Notes under the pieces: generated by a model
What the model saw: only the letters and a program-made list of their open reading frames with translations
What the model was told of the DNA's origin: nothing
Databases searched by the model: none
In this document: positions 46,565 to 57,445 of the stretch, piece after piece
How the letters are laid out: each line of letters begins with the position of its first letter
Position numbering within the stretch: position 1 is the stretch's first letter
NCBI GenBank assembly: GCA_964019165.1
Contig: OZ025272.1
Span: 10,011,856 to 10,075,855, forward strand
Reading direction: 5' to 3'
DNA: 64,000 bases
From: Mastigias papua
Lineage: Eukaryota; Cnidaria; Scyphozoa; Rhizostomeae; Mastigiidae
Position numbers and translations under genes: made by a program

Positions 46565-46645
46565 GCATTTTGCTATGATCTGATGTCTAAAAAGAAAGGA
46601 AGAAGGGTAAACAAGAAGAGCCTAGAAGAATTCACTGCCGGAATT
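46565..46645 (+). CDS. Calbindin-like protein, exon 6
   Basis: The acceptor TTCTATGCCCGCAG and donor ATT|GTGAGC bound 81 bp, phase 0-0. It encodes A-F-C-Y-D-L-M-S-K-K-K-G-R-R then S-L-E-E-F-T-A-G-I, the exiting helix of EF3 and entering helix of EF4. The segment gives 33 residues between the EF3 and EF4 loops, close to the spacing in calretinin. An internal GTAAAC after R-R could act as an alternative donor. Confidence 0.82.
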
Positions 46646-47113
46646 GTGAGCTTTTTCTTTTCGAACATACATGCCACCTGTAGATGTCATTTACTTAAAG
46701 TATTGTTATTTATAAGCTATAAAAAGAGATCTTTTTTCATGGAATCTCTCTAGAACATGCATGATGTTTCCATTATGTATATGTACAAATATTATCCTAT
46801 GTTTTCAGTGGCTCTTCAAGTCATATTTGTTCTTTGTCACGTGTCTAATCATACTTATAGATTGAACTATTTTCTAATGCCCATTGCGATTGCAAACAAA
46901 TTTAGGAATTTGAAGGGATTAAGAAACTCGTAATACCTCTTTTGTCAAAGTATGTGCACATTAATGTCTCATGTATGAAGGAATTGTTTATGTCGAAGGA
47001 AATATAAGCTAGGTTGCCTAGCTTGCTTGGCATTCTAACTTTGCGAGAGCATATAGCTCCAAGGGTAGACCTAAGTAGCAGACTTGTTTTAATATGCTTC
47101 CTTTATTATACAG

Positions 47114-47169
47114 ATTGAGTTGTACGACAGAAACAAAGATGGGAAACTGGAAATTAGCGAGCTACAAAA
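47114..47169 (+). CDS. Calbindin-like protein, exon 7 (EF4)
   Basis: The acceptor TTTATTATACAG and donor AA|GTACGT bound 56 bp, phase 0 to 2. It encodes I-E-L-Y and the canonical loop D-R-N-K-D-G-K-L-E-I-S-E. Confidence 0.92.
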
Positions 47170-47320
47170 GTACGTTAAAAACTGGAACACATTTTGCATG
47201 CTATCTATCTATGTCTGCCGCGTAGCTTTCAATACAAACCAAGGGCATAGCTTGCTTTGTTCTTCCAGCCTACCGACAAGCTGTAGATTTACCAAATGAT
47301 TCATGATTTTATAAGCATTA

Positions 47321-47985
47321 GGGGTCAGTCATTTATAACTCTGGGTAGTAGGGCTGGCTAGAATTGGGTAAGGCATGAAAACTTTTTCTAGGGTACTTGG
47401 GGGTATGAAACTTTGCAGAGAATTTATGAGGGATATGAGGGACATCTAAAGAAAATCAACACAATGACTTGCAGAAGTCTATTGATATCACTGTATACGT
47501 ATCTAGTTGTCTGAGTTTCTCCAATAGCAATTTTTTCTCTGATTTAAGTTTTTCTAGTTATACTGTGTTATAGTAGTGCTCTTAGTCACAGCAGTTTATT
47601 CACATGAAGTTTCAAGCATAAGTTAACTTTTTCATGAAAACTTATGTATGCCTTATGCAAAGAAATCTCACAAAGAATGATATTTATAACATTGTGTGCA
47701 AAGGTTTTTCCAAGCAATATTTCCCAGCAAGTAATTTTGCAGAACACATTTTTTATATATGATCTTTCAAGTAGATGTTAGTGGCAATTGTGACTTTAAA
47801 AGTAGCAAGGAAGAAATCTTCCCCGAAATCCTTACAGGGTAGATAGCAAGTGGGGTGTGAAACTTAATACTTATTTCTCAATAGGGTATGAAGACTTTTA
47901 GACAAAAATTGAAGGGGTATAAAACTTTTACCATCTTGTAAATTCTAACCCGCCCCGGTACCCAGAGTTATAAATGGCTGGCCCC
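47321..47985. mobile_element. PIF/Harbinger-like MITE with TTA duplication
   Basis: The left GGGGTCAGTCATTTATAACT and right TTATAAATGGCTGGCCCC are inverted termini, extended by CTGGGTA and TACCCAG. TTA flanks both sides (47318-47320 and 47986-47988), the 3 bp TWA-type duplication of PIF/Harbinger elements. The 665 bp interior encodes no transposase. Confidence 0.8.
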
Positions 47986-48343
47986 TTAGTTGAACGAATG
48001 AGGTATGAAGTAAATTTAAAAATATGTCATGTTCTTTCGACCAGTAAAAGAAAGACATCCGAAAGTCGTTTGAATTTTCAGTATTATAGCATTCTCCCTA
48101 ACAGATTGCCTGTGAATTGCAATTCGTACATTATTTCATGGATCGGACGACAAATTGCAACACCTTTATACCATTCTATGCAATGATATGGTTCACAGTG
48201 AAGATAGAAAATAACCAGCTAATTGCTTATATGTGCGAAGTAAATTATTTTCTTACTATGTAGAAGTCTTTTGGTTATTAAGTACAAATTTGGTTGCATG
48301 ACCATTTCTCTTTAATCATATTCTGTCTTATCCTGACCACTAG

Positions 48344-48386
48344 ATTGATGCCTGTTGAAAAGAACTTTTTGAGTGGAATCTTTGAG
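48344..48386 (+). CDS. Calbindin-like protein, exon 8
   Basis: The acceptor CCTGACCACTAG and donor GAG|GTAAAT bound 43 bp, phase 2 to 0. It encodes L-M-P-V-E-K-N-F-L-S-G-I-F-E, the conserved post-EF4 linker (compare L-L-P-V-Q-E-N-F-L in vertebrate members). Confidence 0.88.
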
Positions 48387-48572
48387 GTAAATCTTCTTAA
48401 CAAGGTTTTGCTTGCAGTCAATGATAAGAAAAGAATAGATACAAATGTTATCTAAGTTGGCCATAAACTTGGATTTATATTCATTTGAGTTAACAAATAG
48501 TTCTTGTGCATGATACTTGAAATTGGAAAAACAAACATCAGACAGCAGGCTGCTTCAATGACAGCACTGGTA

Positions 48573-48652
48573 TGTTGTCAAATCATGCTAGCCAGTAGTA
48601 AGACATTATAACTTTGTCAATTCTTCCTACCGTCCAACATGATTTGACAACT
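48573..48652. repeat. Short inverted repeat
   Basis: TGTTGTCAAATCATGCT (from 48574) returns as AACATGATTTGACAAC near 48637-48652, leaving a 45 bp loop. It could be the hairpin of a decayed MITE. Confidence 0.6.
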
Positions 48653-49467
48653 TTTCCATATCGAGTGAACGAACCGCCATCCTCAATCTGAGCGAGCACT
48701 TTATCACTAGTCATGAACAGAGTTTTAGCCTCATAACAATGACTTACGGGATTTACGCGTTCTTCTCGATATTTTCTGTTTTTAGAAAACTGGTGTTAGG
48801 GCTTTTTTGTATGAGCCTGGACTGGCTCTATATCCTGTAAATTGGGGTGTTTTTCACCTCATATTTCTCTGAGAGAAAGTTAACCTTGTGCTGGCTTGTT
48901 TAAACTTGGCTTCGTTGATATATTGGCGTTGAGCAAACATACATCAGAGTTTGTATTTTGAAAGCCGGCCCAGGGACAAGCATTTATATGAGAGCAATGT
49001 GAAAATCAAACCGGGCTGGCTGGCGTGTTTACAAGAGACGGTGTGCCCTGTTTAGATGATATCTCACCAAAGTGTGGTTGAAATCTCATTTCATTGAACT
49101 TAGCCAAGGGTCATATACTCACTGACATTTTATTTGAACTGTTTTAACCATAATTTTTTGTACAAGTGATATCTCACTTGGACGAAACTGTCCCATAGTC
49201 ATAATACGTTCTACGTTGCTGACTGCAAGCTGAACAAGGGCAAATCAGTAGATTAGTTGATAATTTGCGTGATCGGAATCAACAAAAGAACAGTGTTTAG
49301 GGAAATGGGATTGCTTTATTCTTCTCCTTGACTCCGCATATACAAGAGTGGACCTCCTGGGTCAATTTCCAAACTGGCACTGATAGGCTTTGCGTAAACA
49401 AGAGAGCGCCTCTATACGGTACAGTCTCGCTCCGCTTTCATTAATTTAGATTTAACACTTTATCGCT

Positions 49468-49830
49468 CGTGAAAAGTCTGTTGGTACTACAGAATTTCAC
49501 TATAGCACGAAAATTCTTTTAGCATACTGAAAGCTTTTTCGTCCGAAACTCGTCAGAGTATGAAACGTCGGATAACGACCGAAAGGTGAACCGAAATATA
49601 TAGACAGATGCGGGTGCACGTGATATGATGAATAATGCCTCTATTTGGCTCTGTGATTGGCCAATTAGCACCTATTCACCATTGTTACTTGAAGAGTCCA
49701 AGTGAAAAAACGAGCTCTTTTTGTTTACACAAGACTGGGTTTTGAGTCTTAATGTAAGCTGATTCCAAAACACCTAAATGAAAGGACGATCTTGCTTGCC
49801 CAATGATCCGAAAATTATCGTCTGTATATG
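49468..49830. mobile_element. Hammerhead-bearing inverted-repeat family, copy D (left arm and body)
   Basis: It starts CGTGAAAAGTCTGTTGGTAC and runs through CATACTGAAAGC, GAAACGTCGGATAACGACCG and CACGTGATATGATGAATAAT, as in copy C. The right arm with its motif is missing. The left-arm hammerhead (minus 49523-49562) is well preserved. Confidence 0.78.
49523..49562 (-). ncRNA. Hammerhead-ribozyme-like motif (well preserved)
   Basis: On the minus strand: CATACT (49562-49557) pairs with AGTATG (49528-49523) as stem I. CTGACGA lies at 49556-49550. Stem II is GTTTCGGAC (49549-49541; G-C, U-A, U-G pairs with a UCG loop). GAA is 49540-49538. Stem III is AAAG/CTTT (49537-49530), loopless. The expected cleavage base is C at 49529. 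Every core position I can check fits the type I hammerhead consensus. Activity is unproven. Confidence 0.68.
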
Positions 49831-49884
49831 TTTTCTTGCTCGTTCTGCATTAGTTTAGATTTAAGAGAAAAACTACACTAGCTT

Positions 49885-50172
49885 GGATCCGACCCACATG
49901 GCTCCTGTGGGAACACATGAATCCAATCGAGACTATCACGAATGGCAATTAACTTGCTGACTTTTTCAGTGAAATTTCTAAGTCATTATCGATTCAAATT
50001 GGGCCCATGGAAGAGAAGAGTTATGCTCCGTCATGTGAACACACCTTTCATACTCGGCCTCGATATTCGATACAATTTGAGAACGCATCTATACAAACCG
50101 GTTTCATAAGTGTAATCGTTGGGATCGGATACATCTCATCACACGGGAGCCATGTGGAACTGATCCCGTGTG
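49885..50172. repeat. Inverted-repeat element (about 42 bp termini)
   Basis: GGATCCGACCCACATGGCTC near 49886 returns, inverted and diverged, as GGGAGCCATGTGGAACTGAT near 50144-50163. The 60-90 codon frames inside resemble nothing known. Probably a MITE. Confidence 0.5.
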
Positions 50173-50691
50173 CGAGGGATCGTAAGTTACATCCATGCCT
50201 GTATCTTGACAACATAGCACGAGAGTGCAGAATAGATGAATTAAATTCTAAGTGGACCAGTACCTAAAGTATGCAATACTTAGATATATACACACTTTTA
50301 TAAAAAATTGGGTGTGGTATTTTCTGGGGAATTACATACTGGGCATGGCAGAGGCTGAAAACTAGCACGTTTCTAAAAGCTAAAATGATAAATCTTACTA
50401 AACATCATTAGCACACCTGTTGATTCCCGTTAGCTTTGATAGCTGCATTCACAATGCACAGAAATGCCCTACTTACAAATTAGCACTTTCCTAGTTACAG
50501 ATCCAAAGCTTTGATTTACAACTCCACTATAGCCAGTAAATTCGAGCACAATTACGTCTTTATAAGAAACTATGATTCTTCGGAAATTGGAAATAACTAA
50601 TAATGCATGTTCTCTGATAGTTACAGAAGCTAAGGACTTTCAGCTTCGTTAAAGCTCGAAGAAACTCTAATTGAAACTGTAAAAAAACCGC

Positions 50692-50995
50692 GATCAAAGC
50701 TATTTACTCAAAAAGTGTATGTATATAGTTAACTCCATATGAATGTTCATACTCCTTCAACACACTAACATACTTGTGTACCGGCCTTTCTATAAAAATA
50801 TGTTTCGAAACTCTGGTCCTCATCAGTTTATGATATTTTAAATATTCTAAATATCATAAACTGATGAGGACCAGAGTATCGAAACATGTTTTTATAGAAA
50901 GGCCGTTACACAAGTATGTTAGTGTGTTGAAGGAGTATGAACATTCATATGGAGTTAACTATATACAGACACTTTTTGAGTAAATAGTTTTGATC
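50692..50995. repeat. Near-perfect 304 bp palindrome with hammerhead-like motifs in both arms
   Basis: Two arms of about 150 bp meet at about 50843 with almost no spacer (AATATTCTAAATATC-type centre). Each arm runs from GATCAAAGCTATTTACTC-like sequence through TATGAATGTTCATACTCC and ACACAAGTATGTTAGTG to the centre. Plus strand 50856-50895 reads ATAAA, CTGATGA, a 13 nt stem II region, GAAA, CATGTT, TTTAT. Minus strand 50831-50792 has the same order. Stem I is ATAAA/TTTAT in both. Stem II is better on the minus strand and stem III better on the plus. It lies in calbindin intron 8. Confidence 0.85.
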
Positions 50996-51062
50996 ATGTA
51001 TTCAAACTCTTTTCTTGTCGCGGCAACAAGACTGTCTTCACGATGTAAAAATTCCATTTTAG

Positions 51063-51119
51063 AAAAAGAAAGACCTTACAGATGAAGAGTTTAATGTGAT
51101 TTTTAGTCACTATGATCAG
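51063..51119 (+). CDS. Calbindin-like protein, exon 9
   Basis: The acceptor ATTCCATTTTAG and donor CAG|GTATTA bound 57 bp, phase 0-0. It encodes K-K-K-D-L-T-D-E-E-F-N-V-I-F-S-H-Y-D-Q, the entering helix and first two positions of EF loop 5. Confidence 0.9.
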
Positions 51120-52423
51120 GTATTACAAATTACTACTTCCCACTTATTTAACTTTTAGCGCTGTTTCTTCAAATTAATCTTAAGTTTTTCCTGTGGATTT
51201 AGTGAAATAAAACTCTTGCAGCACCTTTTTATGACTGCTGCAATCACTTAGTTCAACAGTTCTTTAACATAGGGAAGCCTGTCTACATTAATTTTCTAGC
51301 TAATTTCCATGCAGTCCAACTTGGATGGGATTGGCTCTAGCAGGATTCCTAATCCTATCCTAAACTTGACAATAGTGTAACTTTAAAGCAACATTTTTAC
51401 AAAATGAAAGGAAATTTCATCCACAAAAGGATTTAATATTCCGATTCTTCGTGTTGTTACACAGAATAGATGCTCTATAGTTATACGTGTGAAAGCGTTG
51501 AGAGATGCAAGCCTACTAGAGGCGGTAAACTTTAAGGACGACAATGCCGACAATGAAAGAAATCTAAATAGTAGAGTTGCATATCCTTCAAAAAGTGACA
51601 AATCTGATAGTACAGAATCCAAGGGAAAAAAAAGGCGAATGAAGCCCCAACATCAAGAGGGAATAGAGGACTAAGAAAAGGCACTTAAAGACTAAGGATG
51701 ACAATAGTTCAAGAATTATATAGTATGGTTTATAGCGTATAAGGGTACACCTATAAAAATAACTAAGAACGTATCTGAAAGCACAATAGGAAAATATATT
51801 GTGTTGAGAGATAATAAGGCTTATAACGGAAGAACAAGGAAAGGTAATGGTACACTAGAGGCAAATACAAAATTTCAAGAACAGAGCCACGGTAACTTTC
51901 TTGAATGAGTGGGTCAAAAGATCTGCCAATACTGTTTATTGCTGAGAGTCATCTCTAAAGAAGTAATATGACCTGAGACCACCAAACTGACTACTGGCTG
52001 AGTGTAGAAAGTTATGACACCAAGGTGCTCATTACAACGGCCCAAAGGGTGTCTAGATGTTGTCCCATAATAGGTGGCATTTCATCTACCGCATGGAAAC
52101 TTGTAAGCAATATTAGGGAACAATAATAGGGCGTAAAACGTTCATTGTATTGAAGAAGAGATGATAAATGCTTGGAAGATCTAAAAGTGCCCGTTGTACT
52201 ATTATTCTGAATCTTAAATCCTAGGTAGCTTGCAGTGGGAAGACTGAAATAGTACATAAATCATCCTCGTCCTGCTGACGAGGTTTAGTGTCAGTTGTGT
52301 TACTATTTAGCTTAAATTACTTCCTTCTCTCTCGCCGTTTACGCTTTAAAGTTAATAGCAAAGCTACACTTGGCATCTTCAACGCTTGGTTTATTGTAAA
52401 ACTGTTTTTTGCTTTGTAATTAG

Positions 52424-52495
52424 GACGAAGATGGGTTCATAGCTGAACACGAGCTGGCTGCTTTGATAAGAGATCTGGTCACCCACTCTGGACAG
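52424..52495 (+). CDS. Calbindin-like protein, exon 10 (EF5)
   Basis: The acceptor GCTTTGTAATTAG and donor CAG|GTATAC bound 72 bp, phase 0-0. It completes the canonical EF loop 5 (D-Q-D-E-D-G-F-I-A-E-H-E) and the helix L-A-A-L-I-R-D-L-V. Confidence 0.92.
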
Positions 52496-53570
52496 GTATA
52501 CTGAAATGAGTGTAAATTCCATATAACTGTGCCAAAGACCACTAGATATGTCCCATAAAGAAATGTCCCATAAAACGGTAGGATTGCTTGCTTTGATCAC
52601 GATGTCATTGCGGGCAGATGCTTTCACGCACTGTAGGGCATGGGGTCTGGAACTCGATGGCACCAACGATCTATTCTTTCAAAAGTCCTATTAATGCAAA
52701 ATGCACCGGTTGCAAACCCAATTGTAGGGAAGATTTCATACTGGTTTCTTGATTTCTTTTTGCGATATGCATCCTTAGCGTTTGATCTTTATAACATGTT
52801 TTCATTGCATGTGTGGTTGTAAAGCAGGCTACAGTACTCAGCCTGAAATACCTCCTTGGTAAAGAATTTCAAAATGACATGAAAAAATCAAAATATCTCT
52901 ACATAAAGGAAAATGAAAAAAGTACCTGAAGTGACTTTGTGTCACTTATTGCAGTAAAGGATTTAAACTCTCTACAATTTAAAAGATACCTCCATCATCC
53001 CATACAGTAGTCGATGGGCCGTACGAAATCTTGCAATACTAAGATAATAAAATCAATAAAATGTATGGAACGGGTGTACCGCGTACAGTTTCATGAAGGG
53101 CTGTTGCCTTGGAGGATCTGAGGGTGCACAATCCCATTGACTAATTATTAATCTTTGGTGGACACTAGGCTTCTTACTGGAAGGTGGCCAATTAAGCAAC
53201 GGGAGAATGTGGGGAGCTCCAAAGGAAACAGTGACCATACCCTAAAATGGTACCCCCTTGCCCGCCAAATATACAACAATGTTTTTTATCGGTGAAACTT
53301 TGAAACACAGAGTTTACTCTCAAATATAAGAAAAGCTTTGGTATAGTTTATAAGTAAAATGAGTATTCACCTTTAGAAGTAAGTAATTTTATGACCTAGA
53401 AATCACAGAGAACAAATTTCAGTCATAGAAAGAACCGCAAACGTTCTCATTAAATCTTCTTCAGTATATTTTTCTTGGATGCTTACACATGTCCTAGAAG
53501 ATTGCATTCGACCATACAAGTTCTATCTACGCAACTGCAGATTTTCTATCGAAAAAACATATAATGTGGG

Positions 53571-53864
53571 CAGTGGCGTAAACGACGCAGGTTGAGGTTG
53601 CAGTAACTCCTAAGGGCTCCCAAACAATTGAGGCACCAAAGGGAGCCCTCACAAGTTTTCAAGGGGCAGGCTATTGCCTTTACTAATGCAAAAAAATATT
53701 TATTAAGCCCATACTCCCTGTTCACAGGGTACTTTCTTTTCTTCATTATTGACATAAGTCCTCGTTCGCTATTTTGTCTAGACTTTGGGAAATGTTTAAA
53801 GCTGGAAAGGGGCCCCCAAGCAAAAATGTTCCTAAGGGTCCTGAGCTGCCCTGTTATGCCACTG
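53571..53864. mobile_element. hAT-like MITE, copy 2
   Basis: The termini CAGTGGCGTA and TTATGCCACTG are hAT-type inverted repeats. The interior aligns by eye with 11575-11866 in the same orientation (AGTTTTCAAGG, CTTCATTATTGAC, GGGGCCCCCAAGCAAAA). The 8 bp flanks AATGTGGG and AGTGTTAG agree at five positions. It ends 83 bp before the last calbindin exon. Confidence 0.78.
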
Positions 53865-53947
53865 AGTGTTAGTGAAAAAATGTAAGTTAGCAAGCTGAAG
53901 CGATGGATACTGGCTTGAGCCAACATCAATGTTCTTTTCTCTGACAG

Positions 53948-54085
53948 AGTCACAGCCAAAAAAGTTTAGAGAAGATGCAGAAAGATCTGATGAAACATTT
54001 AGACAAAAACAAGGATAGCAAAGTACAGAGAAAAGAGTTATCAGTCCTTTTTACAAATAAGAAGACCATGAAAATCTGGAAATAA
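53948..54085 (+). CDS. Calbindin-like protein, exon 11 (EF6 and stop)
   Basis: The acceptor TTCTCTGACAG opens 138 bp in phase 0. It encodes S-H-S-Q-K-S-L-E-K-M-Q-K-D-L-M and loop 6, D-K-N-K-D-S-K-V-Q-R-K-E, then ends K-I-W-K and TAA. The central Gly of loop 6 is Ser, so binding is doubtful, as in the family's sixth hand. Confidence 0.9.
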   Translation, partial: SHSQKSLEKMQKDLMKHLDKNKDSKVQRKELSVLFTNKKTMKIWK

Positions 54086-54499
54086 CTTGCTTGACAAATT
54101 ATGAGCTACAGAGAGTAAGAAGTATCTTTCTTTCTCACGTTTAAGGACTTATTTTCATTTTTGGTTGCTTCACTCTTGTTTTGTTCTATTCACATAATCT
54201 CAGTATACGTACTTTAATTAAGTGAAGGAAGATTACTGACTCCCTACTTTGGCTGTAGAGAGTGTGATGTAGATAAAGCTCTGTCTCAGATCGAAAAGCT
54301 TTTAAGTAGAAAATAAGAAACAATGCTATCGTTGTGCTAGATTCTTCTTTGTAATCAGATTAACCCCCGATTGAGGGGGTGGTGCACAAAAGAAATAATT
54401 CATCGTAAAATGACTTCTTTTCTGTGTCTTACAGTTCAATCTGTGCTGTGTTTCTGCTCTAAGATTCATGGATACGTAAGCCATTTCATATTACAGCCA

Positions 54500-54785
54500 G
54501 GGGTGCTACCAGCCTCTACAGATTGGAGGGAGGGCGTAGCAGGCCATGCCCCCTTACAGGCCATGTATTCTGGACCACGTCCTTCACTACATTCAGCACA
54601 AAATAAAACAGTCGACTAGAGGATGACAGATAGGAATGATGTCATATAAAAAAGAATAAACCTTGTCTGGAAATATCCCACGCCCATCTAAATCTCTCCC
54701 CTCGAGTTCGGACGAATCAAAGTAATTGAACGTGGAGAGAACAAGAGAGACACGTCCCTTGATACAACTGATTGCAGCTTCCTTC
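54500..54785. repeat. Interspersed repeat (CAGGGGTGGTGCC family)
   Basis: CAGGGGTGCTACCAGCCTC, GGCCATGCCCCCTTA and CGTGGAGAGAACAAGAGAG are shared with 46130-46375 and in part with 8430-8760. It lies about 415 bp downstream of the calbindin stop. No coding potential. Confidence 0.5.
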
Positions 54786-55479
54786 ACCCATTGTCTTGAG
54801 GAGCATCTTCATTCTAGTCTCATCTCATCGCCAATTTTACCGATTTTGGGAACTACTTTGCCTATCATTCGATTAGTACCCTCCCCATAGCTGAGATAAT
54901 ATGAATAGTTGTAAAATCACAGAAAAGTCAGTCATTTCAGAAAGTTAATTTCAAATATCTTCTGAAGGCGTGAAGCTATGCCCTTGACGAATTTGTAACT
55001 AGAAGGGTTGACTTCCGTGAGCTACCTGTTTTTAAGCAAGCGCCAGTTTTGATGTTAGGATTCTGTGGTATGTCAAAATTGGGCCATTCCATGACAATGG
55101 AACAGATTTTAGGGAGGTTCCACATGCACCATCTCAGATCTTCATGAAGGTGTTACATATGTCAGATAGGAAACTTGTGAAAATTTCAGGTTGATATTTT
55201 TTGCCGTTCTAAAGATATCAGTTGTCAAATTTTCAAAATTCCCTTCGAATATGGGATTTTCAGTGAGGAAGATAAACGTTTTCCAAACTTTGATGTCCTA
55301 TATTTCATGATTTTATATTAGAAGTTTCTTCAACTTTGATCCTCTACAGGCTTCTTTCGTAAGAAACCACTTTGTAAGGAAGCTACATGTAGAATGCCAA
55401 AATATTTAAAGAATTTATACTACTAAAGGAAAATTCCCTAAGGAACTTTTCAATTTGGAAAATTTCTACAACAGCAAGC

Positions 55480-55945
55480 AATCAAGTATCAGGAACCAGG
55501 TTCCATTAATGTGCATCCAAAATCCTCGTAGATTGTTTAGTAAGTAATGTCAGGGAAAGGCCAAAGAGCCTATAACAAAGTTCTGACAAAGAGAGAAAGA
55601 GAAAGGAAAGCGTAGATTGGAAGATGAGATCAAGTTTGCTGATGTTAGATTTCAAGCAAAATAAGTTGTAGGATTCAGGAAAGGAAGTGGAAGATAAGGT
55701 ATTCCTTGACAAGTTCTCGGAATGAAAGATGATTTGTGGCAAAGAGTTCGTGGATTAGATAGCATGCCTTGGAAAGGGTGTGATTGAGTAGAGTTTCCGG
55801 TGGGTCGAACATGCCTCAGGGGGTCAGGACTAATATTCTTGATTTCCAATAAGAATTGTCCGTGGAAAAATCAATAGAAAACGGACAGATCTGCAACCAG
55901 ATGACGATGTGAGAGAGATTGGAGAGATTTGGTGAGGTTTGGACT
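55480..55945 (-). pseudogene. Non-LTR retrotransposon C-terminal remnant
   Basis: Minus-strand frames, shifted at least twice, read H-L-V-A-D-L-S-V-F-Y, then L-E-I-K-N-I-S-P-D-P-L-R-H-V-R, S-H-P-F-Q, K-S-S-F-I-P-R-T-C, and F-P-E-S-Y-N-L-F-C-L-K-S-N. This is the ordered C-terminal end typical of CR1/jockey-type RT polyproteins. It is a different copy from the element immediately upstream at 55945. Confidence 0.7.
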
Positions 55946-57420
55946 ATTTTTTGTTTTTTATTTATCGATATAAGTATTACATGTACAAAAATTAACAGCA
56001 CGATACCATGGGGGTAAAATTTTAATTATCTACCCCATGGCCATTACATTTAAAAAATATACAGCCCGCGGCCTGGGGGTTGGGGATCATTGCACGATTG
56101 GAATTCCAAGTTGTGTTGGGGGGGGGGTGTGCTAGATGAAGATGGATTACGTTTAAGACAATCGTTCTGTTCTTAGAATATAAGAAATGGTGGATTTTAG
56201 AATGAACTTATTTACTTCAAATAGCAAATATTTGTCACCATACAAAAGAGTTTGCAGGAGAGTAGGGTTTGAAACATTACATATATTGAACGAGTGCTGC
56301 ACCGGAGGGACACTGACGAGGAGGTCACACCTTTTTTCATCAAAAGAATGGCACAGCAATAGGTAGTGTTCCGTATCTTCAGGACAGTCAGTAAGAAGTA
56401 GGTTTGGATTATTGATGAGACGGATGGCTTTGGACTGGACATTCTCATGAAGGTGTAGAAAAGATTTAGGAGCATCACCCCAAACATGGGGCAGTACTCC
56501 AAAGAAGGACGAATCTCAGATTTGCATATATTCAGCAGCTGAAAAGGAGAGAAAACGCCACGGACTCTAGAGAGGAAGCCAAGTGTCTGAGATGCATGTT
56601 TATTATTACCGCACGTCTCTACAGTTGGCAAGTCTTTTGTGAGAAGTGAAACTGAGGTGTTACGATAGGATGAAACATTGGAGTAGGAAAGGTGTCGTGG
56701 ATTAGATGAAAAAGATGACCTTCGATAAGTATCATCAGATAAGGTTAAGTACTGAAAGATGTGGAGGACAGGTCATGTATGAAAAGGATGAATAAAACGG
56801 GCGAGATAACTGAGTCCTGAGGTACAACAGAGTTGATAGAATGAGGTTCATCAATCCTAAGCCATCGATCCTAATTGCAATTCATCTGTCAGAAAGAAAG
56901 CTAGCAATCCAGTTAATGAGGGTGTGGTGCAGACCAAACGTTGGTAGTTTAGCAAGGAGATCTTTGTCTAACGGTTATGGCTCCAGGATTACGAGCTTGC
57001 ACAAATAAAGCTCTAGACTGTGAGGTTTGAAGGAACTTCCACTGTTTGAAACGATGAGTTTTATTCTTACCAGCTTTAGCACACTGTAAATTGAAGAGTT
57101 TTCTTGCCTGGTTTATAGAAAGAGGGAATAAAAATATTCATCCCAAGTAGAATTCCATTAGTAATTAAGTGGCAAAAGAGGAAGGATCATTAGAGAAGCC
57201 AGAGTACCAGGGATATGAGGAGTAAAAGGTAAAAGATAGGTGGATTTTGGATGGCGGCAAAGAGGCCATACATGATGTAGTGGAGCTTTTTTGGCGTACA
57301 TTGTGGGTATTTGTCTCTTTATGGTTAACAAGATACGGTGGTATGTAAGAATTCATGATCAGGGTATGTTTAACAATAACTCTCTGTCAGATACGTGTTA
57401 GTTCTTAGTATACTCTCGCT
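55945..57420 (-). pseudogene. Non-LTR retrotransposon RT region and 3' end (element A)
   Basis: Minus-strand frames carry W-I-A-S-F-L-S-D, then S-V-I-S-P-V-L-F-I-L-F-I-H-D-L (about 56790), L-S-D-D-T-Y-R-R (catalytic box region, about 56720), L-G-F-L-S-R-V-R-G-V-F and a Cys/His block C-P-E-D-T-E-H-Y-L-L-L-C-H. Frames shift several times and stops occur, so it is dead. A 3' tail, GATAAATAAAAAACAAAAAA, ends near 55945. Upstream segments up to about 57360 look like its endonuclease-RT linker. The 5' part continues at 58130-58470 beyond an inserted ORF1 segment. Confidence 0.75.
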
Positions 57421-57445
57421 TTTCTGGTGTGTCATTTAGGCCCAT

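Noticed and set aside
46923..46966. Exon-like segment E-F-E-G-I-K-K-L-V-I-P considered as the missing EF3-EF4 linker
   Set aside because: No donor in the needed phase ends it correctly. The segment at 46565-46645 fits the family alignment and phases far better.
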